Shown here one piece after another: positions 7,978 through 16,693 of a stretch of DNA of 21,316 bases; within the stretch, counting starts at the first letter, position 1; the number at the start of each line of letters is the position of its first letter. The DNA comes from Flavobacteriales bacterium (GTDB lineage Bacteria > Bacteroidota > Bacteroidia > Flavobacteriales > Weeksellaceae). The notes under the pieces were generated by a model. That model saw only the letters and a program-made list of their open reading frames with translations, had not been told where the DNA came from and ran no database searches. The stretch lies in NCBI GenBank assembly GCA_900770875.1, contig CAAGLV010000230.1, positions 1-21,316 of the forward strand, in the 5' to 3' direction. The position numbers and the translations under genes were made by a program.

Positions 7978-8830
7978 GTCTTATTAATCCTTCTTGTGTT
8001 AGCGAACAAACTAATTCGCCCGAACGATTAAAAAGATTTCCTTTATTTAATCCCCTTGTATTTGATGTGCTTGGGGATTTTACATTCATTAGCATCCAAT
8101 CGTTAATTGTTGGTTTTCTATGGAACCAAATCGAATGGTCTAAACTAGCTAATTGTGTATTGCCCATATGTGCTTTTGATGCGTGTGGTAATAATGATGT
8201 TGTTAAAACATTATAATCAGAAGCGTAAGCAATAATTTGATGTAAAATAGGTAACGGTAATTCGTCTTCGATATCGTTATTAAATTTAATCCATGTATTA
8301 CTTTCTGGGAATAAATCTTTCTTTTCGAATGGATTTGGAATTTCTACAGGTTTGAAATCTAATGGGCGATCTACCGAAATAAAATCGTGAATTTTTTGAG
8401 GTAAAAATGTTCCAAATTGTTCTAACAAATCATTCCAACTCATTAACTCTTCGGGTTGTTTTACTTCGGGCATTGCAATTTGATGGCAATAACCTTCCTG
8501 TTCTAATTGGAACGAGCAAGCCATCATAAAAATAGCTTCTCCATTTTGTTTTGCAGTTACAGATCGTGTGGTAAAGCTACCACCATCTCTTAAAATAGTT
8601 ACTTCGTAAGTAATTGGGATAGTTAAATCGCCTGGTAATATAAAGTAAGAGTGCAGCGAATGACAAAAACGATCTTCGGGAACGGTTTGGTAAGCGGCAT
8701 ATAATGCTTGGCTTACCACTTGTCCACCGAATACGTTTTGGCTTCCCATGTATGAACTTGTTCCTTCGAAAGTGTTTTGGTTTATCTTTTTTAAGGTTAT
8801 TAATTTAATAAGTTCAGAAATTGTATTCAT
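7964..8830 (-). CDS. tesB: Acyl-CoA thioesterase II (TesB type)
   Basis: This enzyme hydrolyses acyl-CoA thioesters to free fatty acid and CoA. The 288 residues form the double hotdog fold; the usual length is about 285-290. Family segments seen are GSQNVFGGQVVSQAL near residues 29-43, HSYFILPGD at 60-68, YASDYNVL with Asp205, SLDHSIWFHR with Ser229, and TQEGLIR with Gln279. These align with the E. coli TesB catalytic Asp204, Thr228 and Gln278, so only the Thr is changed, to Ser, which is conservative and keeps a hydroxyl. The ATG at 8830 is 3 bp after the stop of the flavin oxidoreductase gene, so the two are almost certainly co-transcribed. Confidence 0.93.
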   Translation of the reverse strand: MNTISELIKLITLKKINQNTFEGTSSYMGSQNVFGGQVVSQALYAAYQTVPEDRFCHSLHSYFILPGDLTIPITYEVTILRDGGSFTTRSVTAKQNGEAIFMMACSFQLEQEGYCHQIAMPEVKQPEELMSWNDLLEQFGTFLPQKIHDFISVDRPLDFKPVEIPNPFEKKDLFPESNTWIKFNNDIEDELPLPILHQIIAYASDYNVLTTSLLPHASKAHMGNTQLASLDHSIWFHRKPTINDWMLMNVKSPSTSNTRGLNKGNLFNRSGELVCSLTQEGLIRPIQR

Positions 8831-8833
8831 TTT

Positions 8834-9796
8834 TTAATATTTCAATTCTTCTAATTGCTTTTTGTTATGAAGAAGAACTGCCTTATATTCAGCTTTAATA
8901 CGATCGATTAATTCTTTAGTTGTAGGAATATCTTTTATCCCAGAAACGCCATGACCCGCAGACCAAATATCTTTCCATGCTTTTTGTCCATCGCCCGAAA
9001 GTTTAGAAAAATCTTCTTCCTTTTCTTCGTGTAAATCAACGCCAGCATGTTCTAAACTTTTTGTTAAGAAATTTGCTTTTACACCCGATACTCCGGCTGT
9101 ATAAACAACATCTTCTAAGGTCGAATTAACAATCATATCTTTATAAGACTGATCGGCATATCCTTCTTTTGTGGCTATAAAACGAGTGCCCATATAAGCA
9201 AAATCGGCTCCAATAGCTAATGCAGCAGCAACGTCGTTGCCAGTATTTAAAGCACCTGCTAAAATAATAGGACCTTTAAATACCGAACGAATATCGTTAA
9301 ACAAAGCAAATGGATTAGCAGTACCTGCATGTCCACCGGCACCAGCAGTAACGGCAATTATTCCATCAACACCTGCTTCGGCAGCTTTTTCGGCATGACG
9401 CTTTTTTATCACATCATGAAAAACTAATCCTCCATAAGCATGCACTGCATCTACAATCTCTTTAACGGCACCTAACGAGGTAATAATTAAAGGAACATTG
9501 TATTTGGCGCATAACTCTAAATCCGGCTGAATGCGAGGATTTGTATGATTTACAATAATGTTTACACCAAACGGAGCTGCTTTTTTACCAGTTTCTTCTT
9601 CAAATTGTTTTAGTTCGGTTGTAATTTTAATTAGCATTTTTTCGAAATCTTCGGATGTGCGTCCGTTTAACGATGGAAATGTTCCACAAATACCGTTTTT
9701 ACAAGCTTCAATTACTAATTCTTCTCTCGAAACTAAGAACATAGGAGACGAAATAACAGGGATTTCTAATCTCGATTTAAATTCGTTTATTGTCAT
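8834..9796 (-). CDS. NAD(P)H-dependent flavin oxidoreductase / nitronate monooxygenase family
   Basis: This is a 320-residue FMN-binding TIM-barrel protein of the 2-nitropropane dioxygenase-like family. Motifs seen are the N-terminal PVISSPMF (residues 13-20), GVNIIVN at about 77-83, and AGAGGHAGTANPFAL with His156 at the place of the catalytic base of nitronate monooxygenases. The phosphate-binding AGALNTGNDVAAALAIGADFA and MGTRF follow. The family is heterogeneous: some members oxidise nitronates, while others, such as FabK, are enoyl reductases. Pairing with tesB in a two-gene operon suggests an acyl-CoA or lipid link, but I infer that only from context. The ATG at 9796 lies 128 bp from the divergent MATE gene. 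Confidence 0.88.
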   Translation of the reverse strand: MTINEFKSRLEIPVISSPMFLVSREELVIEACKNGICGTFPSLNGRTSEDFEKMLIKITTELKQFEEETGKKAAPFGVNIIVNHTNPRIQPDLELCAKYNVPLIITSLGAVKEIVDAVHAYGGLVFHDVIKKRHAEKAAEAGVDGIIAVTAGAGGHAGTANPFALFNDIRSVFKGPIILAGALNTGNDVAAALAIGADFAYMGTRFIATKEGYADQSYKDMIVNSTLEDVVYTAGVSGVKANFLTKSLEHAGVDLHEEKEEDFSKLSGDGQKAWKDIWSAGHGVSGIKDIPTTKELIDRIKAEYKAVLLHNKKQLEELKY

Positions 9797-9899
9797 TTTT
9801 TTGTGTGGTTTTCGTTCTGCAAGGTATAAAAAAAGTAGTAGACTTAATTTATTTAGCTTACTTTTTACGTTAAATGTAAAAGCATAAAAAACCTTTAAT

Positions 9900-9907
9900 T
9901 ACCTTTG
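9900..9907 (+). promoter_or_regulatory. Candidate -7 element (TAnnTTTG) for the MATE gene
   Basis: TACCTTTG is an exact match to the Bacteroidota -7 consensus. It lies 17 bp before the TTG start at 9925, so the leader would be only about 10 nt. A matching TTG -33 element is not evident. Confidence 0.5.
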
Positions 9908-9924
9908 TATAAAAATTAAAAAGT

Positions 9925-11331
9925 TTGACATTTAAAGAGCATATTAAGAAAAATTTGGTATTGGCTTTACCCGTAATGATTACACAAGCTGGACAGATTT
10001 CGGTAAATATTATCGATACAATTATGGTTGGTGGATTAGGTGGTAAGTTTGATACGGTAAAGGACGATAATTTAAGCAAATTAGCATTAGCAGCAACTTC
10101 GTTAGGAAATTCATTGTTTTTTGCTGTTTTGGTATTTGCTTTTGGATTTAGTTTTGCTTTATCTCCTTTAGTTGCGGCCGAAGATTCGAAAGGCGATAAA
10201 CAAAAAGTGGCCGATTATTTTTCGCATAGTTTAATTTTAAATGTTTCGTTAGCAACGTGTTTGTTTTTATTGTTAACATTTTTAAAACCAATCTTGTATC
10301 ATTTAAAACAACCAGCCGACGTAATTGATATTTGTATTCCATATTTATCGATTATGACATTTTCGATGGTTCCGTTAATGATATTTCAATCCTTCAGACA
10401 ATTTTCCGAAGGATTATCTCTCACAATTCCTGTTACAATTGCAACAATTTTAGGAAATGTTGTAAATATTGGATTAAACTACGGATGGATTTACGGTAAT
10501 TTTGGTTTTCCTCGTTTAGAAGTTGCTGGTGCAGCTTGGGGAACTTTTGTGGCTCGTGTAGTGATGATGATTTTTTTAATTATCGTTTTATTTAATTTCG
10601 AGAAAACAAAATCGATTTTAAAATTAGTTTCGTTTAAAAATTTAAAACAAGCATATTTTAAAAAATTAGCTTCTATCGGTGTACCAACGGCTTTAACGTC
10701 GTTTTTCGAGATGACTGCTTTTTCTACCGCAGCATTTATTTGTGGTTACACTTTTGCCGATACTGCAATAGATCAGGAATTAGCCAAAGTTAATTTAGCG
10801 GCGCATCAAATTGCTATAAATTTAGCTTCAACAACGTTTATGATGTGTACAGGTTTAGGCGTTGCAGCAACGGTGCGTGTTGGCAATCAATTAGGGTTAA
10901 AAGATTTTAAAACGCTTCGTGCAGCAGGATGGTCGTGTATTGTAATGGTACTTGGTTTTATGGCTGTTTGTGGATTAACATTCATCTTATTACGTTACAA
11001 TTTACCTACATTTTATTCGGAAGAACAAGCGGTAATTAATTTAGCAGCGCAATTATTGATTGTAGCTTCGTTGTTTCAATTATCAGATGGTGTACAATTA
11101 GTGGTTTTGGGTGCTTTAAGAGGAATGACAGATGTTAAAATTCCATCTATCTTAACCTTTATTGCTTATTGGTTGGTTGCAATACCAATTGGATTAGTAT
11201 TGGCTGTATATTTCGAAATGCGTGCCTTAGGAATGTGGATTGGTTTAGGAATAGGTTTAACCTTATCGGCAATAATGCTTATTTACCGTTTTCATCAACA
11301 AACAAAAAAACGAATAATAGAAAATAATTAA
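9925..11331 (+). CDS. MATE family multidrug/sodium (or proton) antiporter
   Basis: This 468-residue polytopic inner membrane protein has about 12 hydrophobic spans arranged as two MatE repeats. The first repeat opens with ALPVMITQAGQISVNIIDTIMVG (read in two parts: ALPVMITQ, then the NIIDTIMVG signature). The second repeat starts near LASIGVPTALTSFFEM and contains AAHQIAINLAS and the VRVGNQLG motif. NorM-like members expel cationic drugs in exchange for Na+ or H+; the substrate here cannot be told. The start is a TTG: an in-frame TAA lies at 9910-9912, and the first in-frame ATG (codon 17) would remove part of the first span. A short acidic protein gene follows after 13 bp and is probably co-transcribed. 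Confidence 0.92.
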   Translation: MTFKEHIKKNLVLALPVMITQAGQISVNIIDTIMVGGLGGKFDTVKDDNLSKLALAATSLGNSLFFAVLVFAFGFSFALSPLVAAEDSKGDKQKVADYFSHSLILNVSLATCLFLLLTFLKPILYHLKQPADVIDICIPYLSIMTFSMVPLMIFQSFRQFSEGLSLTIPVTIATILGNVVNIGLNYGWIYGNFGFPRLEVAGAAWGTFVARVVMMIFLIIVLFNFEKTKSILKLVSFKNLKQAYFKKLASIGVPTALTSFFEMTAFSTAAFICGYTFADTAIDQELAKVNLAAHQIAINLASTTFMMCTGLGVAATVRVGNQLGLKDFKTLRAAGWSCIVMVLGFMAVCGLTFILLRYNLPTFYSEEQAVINLAAQLLIVASLFQLSDGVQLVVLGALRGMTDVKIPSILTFIAYWLVAIPIGLVLAVYFEMRALGMWIGLGIGLTLSAIMLIYRFHQQTKKRIIENN

Positions 11332-11344
11332 ATCAAAATAAATT

Positions 11345-11578
11345 ATGGAATTACCAAAATTTTTAATCGCAGATAATTCAGATTATCCAGAAAAAATCTT
11401 CATTTTACATACAGAATATCCTCGTTTTTTATTAGATGTAGAAACTGATGATGTAGAATGGTTTGAAGATTTATCAGAGGAAGAGGAAGGTGAAGAATTT
11501 GATACAGAAGTAGCAAATTTAATCGAATTAGCGTTAGATTTCTATGATAAAGAAATGGCTGATTTAGAAGGAGAATAG
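11345..11578 (+). CDS. Small highly acidic conserved-type protein of unknown function
   Basis: This 77-residue protein has an unusual composition: I count 27 Asp/Glu against 4 Lys/Arg. It has no signal peptide or membrane span, so it should be cytosolic. The first half is ordered-looking (LPKFLIADNSDYPEKIFILH, then EYPRFLLDVETDDVEWFEDL). An EEEEGEE run comes next, then a helix-like acidic tail (LIELALDFYDKEM). Similar short acidic proteins starting LPKFLLADN occur in Flavobacteriales as hypothetical proteins; this is my recollection of the family and no domain function is known to me. It follows the MATE gene by 13 bp on the same strand and precedes the acyl-CoA ligase by 114 bp. Confidence 0.8.
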   Translation: MELPKFLIADNSDYPEKIFILHTEYPRFLLDVETDDVEWFEDLSEEEEGEEFDTEVANLIELALDFYDKEMADLEGE

Positions 11579-11632
11579 TTATTTATTCAATTAAGCCTCA
11601 ATTAGTTTTAAAGTGGTGTATTCTTTACAATG

Positions 11633-11665
11633 TTGCTTGTTATTGTCGAAAAAATTTATATTTTG
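11633..11665 (+). promoter_or_regulatory. Near-consensus promoter for the acyl-CoA ligase
   Basis: A TTG at 11633-11635 is followed 21 bp later by TATATTTTG (11657-11665). This is the Bacteroidota -33/-7 pattern with one extra base inside the -7 element. It lies 28 bp before the ATG at 11693. I treat it as a candidate because the match is not exact. Confidence 0.35.
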
Positions 11666-11692
11666 CAATAACAAAAAAACGAGAAAACACCA

Positions 11693-13465
11693 ATGGAAAT
11701 TAAACGACTATTTGACTTTCCTTATTATCAATTAGAAAAAAATGCTCGTGCAGATGCATTAGTTACTAAAATTAACGGAACTTGGGAGAAAACCTCAACT
11801 CAAGATTATGTAAATAAAGCTAATGCATTTAGCCGAGGATTGCTAAAATTAGGAATCAAACCTCAAGATAAAATAGCGATTGTTACTTCGAATAACAGAA
11901 CAGAATGGAACATTGCAGATATAGGTATACAGCAAGTTGGCGCAATTTCGGTGCCAATGTATCCTACTTTATCTGAAGACGATTTTGTTTATATTTTAAA
12001 CGATTCCGAAGCAAAATTTTGTTTTGTATCCAATCAAGATTTATTTCAGAAAATAAACCGCGTTAAAAATCAAGTGCCAACTTTGGTTGGAATTTATTCT
12101 TTCGATGAAGTTGATGGTGCGCCCAATTGGACCGAAATTTTAGATTTTGGACAAGATAATTCTACGCAATACGAAGTAGAAAGCATCAAAGATTTAATTA
12201 AACCATCAGATATTGTTACTTTAATTTATACATCTGGGACGACTGGTCGTCCAAAAGGTGTTATTTTATCGCACGAAAATATTGTGAGTAATGCGTTAAT
12301 GAGCTCCGAACGTGTTCCAGTTTTTCCTACAGATGCGCGTGCATTATCTTTTTTACCAATTAATCATGTCTTTGAGCGAATGCTAATTTATCTATATCAA
12401 TATATAGGTATTGGAATTTATTATGCCGAAAGTATAGATACATTAGGCGAAAATATGAAAGAAGTTAAACCGCATGTAATGACGGTTGTTCCTCGTTTGG
12501 TTGAAAAAGTTTATGATAAAATATACAATACAGGAGCAAGTGCTGGAGGTTTAAAAACTAAAATTTTTATGTGGGCATTAAGCCTAGTAGAAAATTACGA
12601 ACCATACCAAGAAAAAGATTTTGTATATAATTTAAAACATTCGATTGCGTCAAAATTAGTTTTCTCGAAGTGGAAAGAAGGAGTAGGAGGCGAGTTAGTT
12701 TGTATGGTATCTGGTTCGGCAGCTTTATCGCAACGATTAAACCATATTTTTTGGGGAGCAGGAATCCCTATTTTAGAAGGGTATGGCTTAACAGAAACTT
12801 CGCCTGTAATTGCAGTAAATAAAATGGAAAAAGGCATGTTTGGCATTGGTACGATTGGTGCGCCTTTACGTGGATTAGATGTTAAAATTGGCGAAGATGG
12901 AGAAATTTTAGTAAAAGGACCATCGGTTTTTAGTGGCTATTATAAAGACGAAATTAAAACAAGAGAAGCTTTTACCGAAGATGGTTATTTTAAAACCGGT
13001 GATATAGGCGAGTTAAAAGATGGATTATTACGTATTACAGATCGTAAAAAGGAAATTTTTAAAACTTCGGGCGGAAAATACATCGCGCCACAAGTTATCG
13101 AAAACATGTTTAAATCGTCTCAATTTATCGAGCAAATAATGGTTATTGGTGAAGGCGAAAAAATGCCTTGTGCAATTATTCAACCTAATTTCGAAGTTGC
13201 TAAAAACTTTCTGATTCAAAATCAAATCGAAGTTCCTAAAACGAAAGAAGAATTAATTAAAAACGAATTAATTTTAGCCGAAATTACAAAGGATATCGAA
13301 GTAATGAATAAGAATTTAGGACATTGGGAACAAATTAAAAAGTTTGAATTAGTGCCTGATGAATGGAATGTAGAATCGGGATTGATAACGCCAACGTTAA
13401 AACTAAAACGAAAAGTTATCATGGAGAAATACAAAGACATCAATACTAAATTATACAATAAATAA
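11693..13465 (+). CDS. fadD: Long-chain fatty acid-CoA ligase (AMP-forming)
   Basis: This enzyme activates fatty acids to acyl-CoA through an acyl-adenylate, with ATP and CoA. The 590 residues match the long-chain ligase subgroup that has an insertion between the two ATP motifs. Motifs seen are the P-loop YTSGTTGRPKG at residues 179-189, FLPINHVFERM at 220-230, YGLTETSP at 364-371, the ribose-binding TGDIG at 435-439, and the hinge or C-domain start RITDRKKEIFKTSGGKYIAP at 447-466. It has no signal peptide. It lies within a few kilobases of tesB and the flavin oxidoreductase, so synthesis and hydrolysis of acyl-CoA sit close together. A strong terminator follows immediately. The symbol denotes function; true orthology to E. 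coli fadD is not established. Confidence 0.93.
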   Translation: MEIKRLFDFPYYQLEKNARADALVTKINGTWEKTSTQDYVNKANAFSRGLLKLGIKPQDKIAIVTSNNRTEWNIADIGIQQVGAISVPMYPTLSEDDFVYILNDSEAKFCFVSNQDLFQKINRVKNQVPTLVGIYSFDEVDGAPNWTEILDFGQDNSTQYEVESIKDLIKPSDIVTLIYTSGTTGRPKGVILSHENIVSNALMSSERVPVFPTDARALSFLPINHVFERMLIYLYQYIGIGIYYAESIDTLGENMKEVKPHVMTVVPRLVEKVYDKIYNTGASAGGLKTKIFMWALSLVENYEPYQEKDFVYNLKHSIASKLVFSKWKEGVGGELVCMVSGSAALSQRLNHIFWGAGIPILEGYGLTETSPVIAVNKMEKGMFGIGTIGAPLRGLDVKIGEDGEILVKGPSVFSGYYKDEIKTREAFTEDGYFKTGDIGELKDGLLRITDRKKEIFKTSGGKYIAPQVIENMFKSSQFIEQIMVIGEGEKMPCAIIQPNFEVAKNFLIQNQIEVPKTKEELIKNELILAEITKDIEVMNKNLGHWEQIKKFELVPDEWNVESGLITPTLKLKRKVIMEKYKDINTKLYNK

Positions 13466-13505
13466 CATAAAAAAGCCTGAAGTAATCTTCAGGCTTTTTT
13501 ATGTT
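13464..13505. terminator. Bidirectional rho-independent terminator, perfect 19-bp stem
   Basis: The arm at 13464-13482 and the arm at 13487-13505 are exact inverse complements, with a TAAT loop. The GC-rich core GCCTGAAG/CTTCAGGC is flanked by A6 on the left and T6 on the right, so it can stop transcription from both sides. It separates the converging acyl-CoA ligase and zinc peptidase genes; the ligase stop codon overlaps its first bases. Confidence 0.93.
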
Positions 13506-13519
13506 ATCTTAAATGTAAA

Positions 13520-14212
13520 TTAATCGTTGTTTCTAGATCCGGTTGCTTTCATAATAAAATAAACCAATTGCGCTAACGAACTTAATGCGGCAACAACATA
13601 AGTTCTGGCTGCCCATTTTAACGAATCTTTTGCGCCTTCGTATTCATTAGCTAAAAGCATATTTTTGTTTTTAAACCAAGCTAAAGCACGGTTAGATGCA
13701 TCGTATTCTACTGGTAACGTTACAAAAGTAAAAATCGTTGTAATAGAAAATAAACCAATCCCAATCCATAAAAAAGTAGTATTCCCAGATGATGCGGCAA
13801 CAACTAATCCAAGCATTAAAATCCATTGATTTAATGTGGAAGCTATATTTACAACAGGAACCATTTTAGAACGGAATTGCAACATGTTATAACCTACAGC
13901 ATGTTGTACAGCATGTCCAACTTCGTGCGCAGCAACAGCCGCCGCCGCGGCATTACGTTCGTGGTAAACAACCTCAGAAAGATTTACAGTTTTATTTGCA
14001 GGATTGTAATGATCTGTTAACTGACCAGGAGTAGAAATAACACGAACATCTGTAATGCCATGATCGGCCAACATTTGTTCTGCGATTTCTTTTCCACTCA
14101 TCCCATTTGCCAGAAAAGTTTTAGAATATTTAGCAAACTTGTTTTTTAATTGTGATGATACGGCCATGCTAATTAACATGAATACTCCGATTAGAATGTA
14201 ATATCCACCCAT
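13520..14212 (-). CDS. YugP-type membrane zinc metallopeptidase (Zn_peptidase_2 family)
   Basis: This is a 230-residue predicted membrane-bound zinc protease. The N-terminal hydrophobic segment (residues 3-19) is followed by a soluble domain that carries the zinc-binding HEVGH at residues 96-100, inside AAHEVGHAVQHAVGY. Two further spans lie at about 118-155. PVEYDASNRA near residue 157 probably provides the third, Glu, zinc ligand. The C-terminal segment contains another hydrophobic stretch (VVAALSSLAQLVYFIM). The layout and motifs match the YugP/PF04298 family, whose substrates are largely unknown. It is transcribed alone, converging on the acyl-CoA ligase terminator and diverging from the GNAT operon. 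No exact TAnnTTTG element lies upstream. Confidence 0.9.
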   Translation of the reverse strand: MGGYYILIGVFMLISMAVSSQLKNKFAKYSKTFLANGMSGKEIAEQMLADHGITDVRVISTPGQLTDHYNPANKTVNLSEVVYHERNAAAAAVAAHEVGHAVQHAVGYNMLQFRSKMVPVVNIASTLNQWILMLGLVVAASSGNTTFLWIGIGLFSITTIFTFVTLPVEYDASNRALAWFKNKNMLLANEYEGAKDSLKWAARTYVVAALSSLAQLVYFIMKATGSRNND

Positions 14213-14391
14213 TTTTTTATATAAGTTTTATTTAGCATTGTTGTTTTCAATAATTATTCCAACTTATTATTAGCTGACAAAAGCGTTAAATTATATTGTT
14301 AGATTGTGTTTTATATGTCGTTTTATAGATTTTTTATCGCAATTTTGGCATATATTTAATAAAATCAATAAAAAAAGAAAGGGCTTTTTCT

Positions 14392-14399
14392 TACATTTG
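14392..14399 (+). promoter_or_regulatory. Candidate -7 element (TAnnTTTG) for the GNAT-M14-Trx-DUF4230 run
   Basis: TACATTTG matches the Bacteroidota -7 consensus exactly and ends only 6 bp before the ATG at 14406. With the usual 6-7 nt distance to the transcript start, the mRNA would begin at or next to the ATG. No -33 TTG at the normal spacing is present. Confidence 0.5.
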
Positions 14400-14405
14400 T
14401 CACGT

Positions 14406-15527
14406 ATGAAAATTGAGGTAAAAGAAGTTCAGAATAAAAAGGATTTGGATTTATTTGTAAAGTTTCCGATGAAACTATATAAAGATAATCCATATTATGT
14501 TCCATCAATTATAAAAGACGAAAAAGATTCTTTAAATAAAGATTTAAATCCGATTTTTAAAGAAGCCGAAGCATCGTATTTCTTAGCTTACAAAGGAAAT
14601 GAAATCGTAGGAAGAATTGCTGCCATTATAAATTGGAAAGAAGTAAAAGAACAAGGGAAAAGTAAAATGCGTTTTGGTTGGTTTGATGTAATTGATGACA
14701 TCGAAGTAACAAAAGCATTATTAGCAAAAGTACAAGAAATTGGTAAAGCAAATCAATTACAATATATGGAAGGACCTGTTGGTTTTTCTAACCTAGATAA
14801 AGCTGGATTATTAACATTTGGTTTTGATAAATTAGCTACCATGATTGGGCTTTATAATGAAGCTTATTACATGAAGCATTTCGAGCAACTTGGTTTTGTA
14901 ACATCAAACGAATGGACCGAATATGCTTTACCAGCTCCAACCGTTTTACCCGAAAAAGTAGTTAAGTTTAATAAAATTATTAAAGAGCGTTACAAATTAC
15001 GCGAATTAAAATTTAAAAAAACAAACGAGCTTTTACCATTTGTAGACGAAATGTTCGATCTTTTAGATAAAACATACAGCGCATTAGATACTTATGTGCC
15101 AATCGCCGATTATCAAATAGAACATTATAAAACGAAATATATTCCGTTTATTAATCCAGATTACGTAAATATTATTGTAGACGAAAACAATAAAATGGTT
15201 GCATTTGCCATTACAATGCCATCGTATTCTAAAGCTTTACAAAAAGCAAACGGAAAGTTATTTCCATTTGGTTGGTATTATTTATTACAAGCTAATCGTA
15301 AAAACGATTCGGCCGCATTTTATTTAATCGGAGTAGATCCTAAATTACAAGGTAAAGGAGTTACAGCTTTAATTTTTTCTGCGATGTTTGAAACGTTTAG
15401 ACGTAATAATATTAAATACCTAGAAACTAATCCCGAGTTAGTAGATAACGAAAACGTACAGGTTTTATGGAAACCATATAATCCTGTCAATCATAAACGC
15501 CGTAAAACTTTTAAAAAGGATTTATAA
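14406..15527 (+). CDS. GNAT-fold N-acetyltransferase family protein (YghO-like)
   Basis: This 373-residue protein belongs to a two-part GNAT-like family common in Bacteroidota. The N-terminal half begins MKIEVKEVQNKKDLDLFVKFP and contains VGRIAAIIN (68-76), RFGWFDVID (89-97) and GPVGFSNLDKAGLL (123-136). The C-terminal half has the acetyl-CoA loop LQGKGV (314-319) after FYLIGVDPK. The substrate is unknown. The frame is open upstream to a TTG at 14304, but that extension (RKGFFLHLSR and earlier) does not look like the family and would cross the promoter, so I start at the ATG at 14406. The stop codon overlaps the next ATG by one base (TAATG), indicating coupling to the M14 peptidase. Confidence 0.87.
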   Translation: MKIEVKEVQNKKDLDLFVKFPMKLYKDNPYYVPSIIKDEKDSLNKDLNPIFKEAEASYFLAYKGNEIVGRIAAIINWKEVKEQGKSKMRFGWFDVIDDIEVTKALLAKVQEIGKANQLQYMEGPVGFSNLDKAGLLTFGFDKLATMIGLYNEAYYMKHFEQLGFVTSNEWTEYALPAPTVLPEKVVKFNKIIKERYKLRELKFKKTNELLPFVDEMFDLLDKTYSALDTYVPIADYQIEHYKTKYIPFINPDYVNIIVDENNKMVAFAITMPSYSKALQKANGKLFPFGWYYLLQANRKNDSAAFYLIGVDPKLQGKGVTALIFSAMFETFRRNNIKYLETNPELVDNENVQVLWKPYNPVNHKRRKTFKKDL

Positions 15528-16684
15528 TGTTTAACATTAAACTATTAGAAGAAAAATACACCACATATCGCCAAGCAGGATTCGATCGTAAATGGTTAAA
15601 TTATGCCGAATTATTATGTTACTTTGATCAAGTTCCTTTTGAAAGAACTGAAATAGGGAAATCATTTTTAGGCAACTCAATCTATAAATTAACTTTTGGA
15701 CAAGGTAAAAAACGAATCTTAATTTGGTCGCAAATGCACGGAAACGAATCTTCGGGAACACGTGCAATGTTTGATGTTTTAAACTTTTTACAATCTGATG
15801 ATGAGGTAGCCAAAACTATTTTATCAGCAATTACATTCGATTTTATTCCGATGTTAAATCCTGATGGAGCAAATGTAAATACACGTCGTAATGTAGTGGG
15901 TATCGATCCTAATCGCGATTTTTTAGCACAACAATCTACCGAAATTAAAGTGTTATTAAACCAAGTAAATTTAGGTAATTACGATGTATTATTTAATTTA
16001 CACGATCAGCGCACAATTTTTAATGTAGGACAAACAGCCGAACCGGCAACATTATCGTTTTTAGCTCCATCGTATAATGTAGAAGAAGATATAAACGAAG
16101 TTCGCCAAAAAACGATGGGAATTATCCAAGCGATGAATACCGAATTGCAAAAAGTAATTCCGGGAAAAGTAGGTCGCTATACGTCCGAGTTTTATCCGAT
16201 GTCGACAGGCGATAATTTTACAAAAATGAATTATCCTTGTGTGTTATTCGAAGCCGGACATTTCCCAAATGATTACCAGCGCAACGAAACGCGTAAATAC
16301 AATGCCTTAGCTTTAATTGCAGGATTATATGCTATTGCAACAAAAGACGAATTTGATTATTCTGAATATGATTCAATTCCACAAAACGGACAAAAATTTT
16401 TAGATATCGTTTTAAGAAATGTAAAAGTTTCGCACAACGGTAACCAATCTTTGGTTGATTTAGGAATTTATTACGACGATGTATATCATCCAAATTTAAA
16501 CGATGTTTTAGAAAAAGGAATTATACAAGAAGTTGGCGATTTACGTAAATTTATAGGTCATATTGATTTAGATGTAAATGGAGCTGAATTTAAAAGTGAT
16601 TTAGTCTCGTTTCCAAATATTGGTCAAGTAGCCACTTTTTCGGTTGGCGAATTAAAGTTAGAAAATGGTCGAATTATTGCATAA
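15527..16684 (+). CDS. M14-family zinc carboxypeptidase-like protein
   Basis: This is a 385-residue metallopeptidase of the M14 (carboxypeptidase A) fold. Expected zinc ligands are His71 and Glu74 in MHGNESSGT, and His159 in LFNLHDQR. The substrate-binding pair Asn129-Arg130 lies in IDPNRDF and the catalytic Glu242 in VLFEAGHFPNDY. All key residues are therefore present. There is no signal peptide, so a cytosolic role on peptides, or on muropeptide-like or amidated substrates, is more likely than secretion; this is inference. The last 100 residues form a beta-rich extension. The start overlaps the GNAT stop by one base and the thioredoxin-like gene follows after 9 bp. Confidence 0.9.
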   Translation: MFNIKLLEEKYTTYRQAGFDRKWLNYAELLCYFDQVPFERTEIGKSFLGNSIYKLTFGQGKKRILIWSQMHGNESSGTRAMFDVLNFLQSDDEVAKTILSAITFDFIPMLNPDGANVNTRRNVVGIDPNRDFLAQQSTEIKVLLNQVNLGNYDVLFNLHDQRTIFNVGQTAEPATLSFLAPSYNVEEDINEVRQKTMGIIQAMNTELQKVIPGKVGRYTSEFYPMSTGDNFTKMNYPCVLFEAGHFPNDYQRNETRKYNALALIAGLYAIATKDEFDYSEYDSIPQNGQKFLDIVLRNVKVSHNGNQSLVDLGIYYDDVYHPNLNDVLEKGIIQEVGDLRKFIGHIDLDVNGAEFKSDLVSFPNIGQVATFSVGELKLENGRIIA

Positions 16685-16693
16685 ATAATAAAG

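Noticed and set aside
9558..10079. Short open frames overlapping the flavin oxidoreductase and MATE genes on opposite strands
   Set aside because: Both are covered by well supported genes and show no domain.
13028..13458. Minus-strand open frames inside the acyl-CoA ligase gene
   Set aside because: They are antisense to the conserved C-terminal domain of the ligase and have no recognisable product.
14304..14405. Upstream in-frame extension of the GNAT gene starting at TTG 14304
   Set aside because: It crosses an exact promoter element, has a composition unlike the family, and the ATG at 14406 matches typical N-termini.
15537..15767. Minus-strand open frame inside the M14 peptidase gene
   Set aside because: It is antisense to the zinc-binding region; open only by chance.
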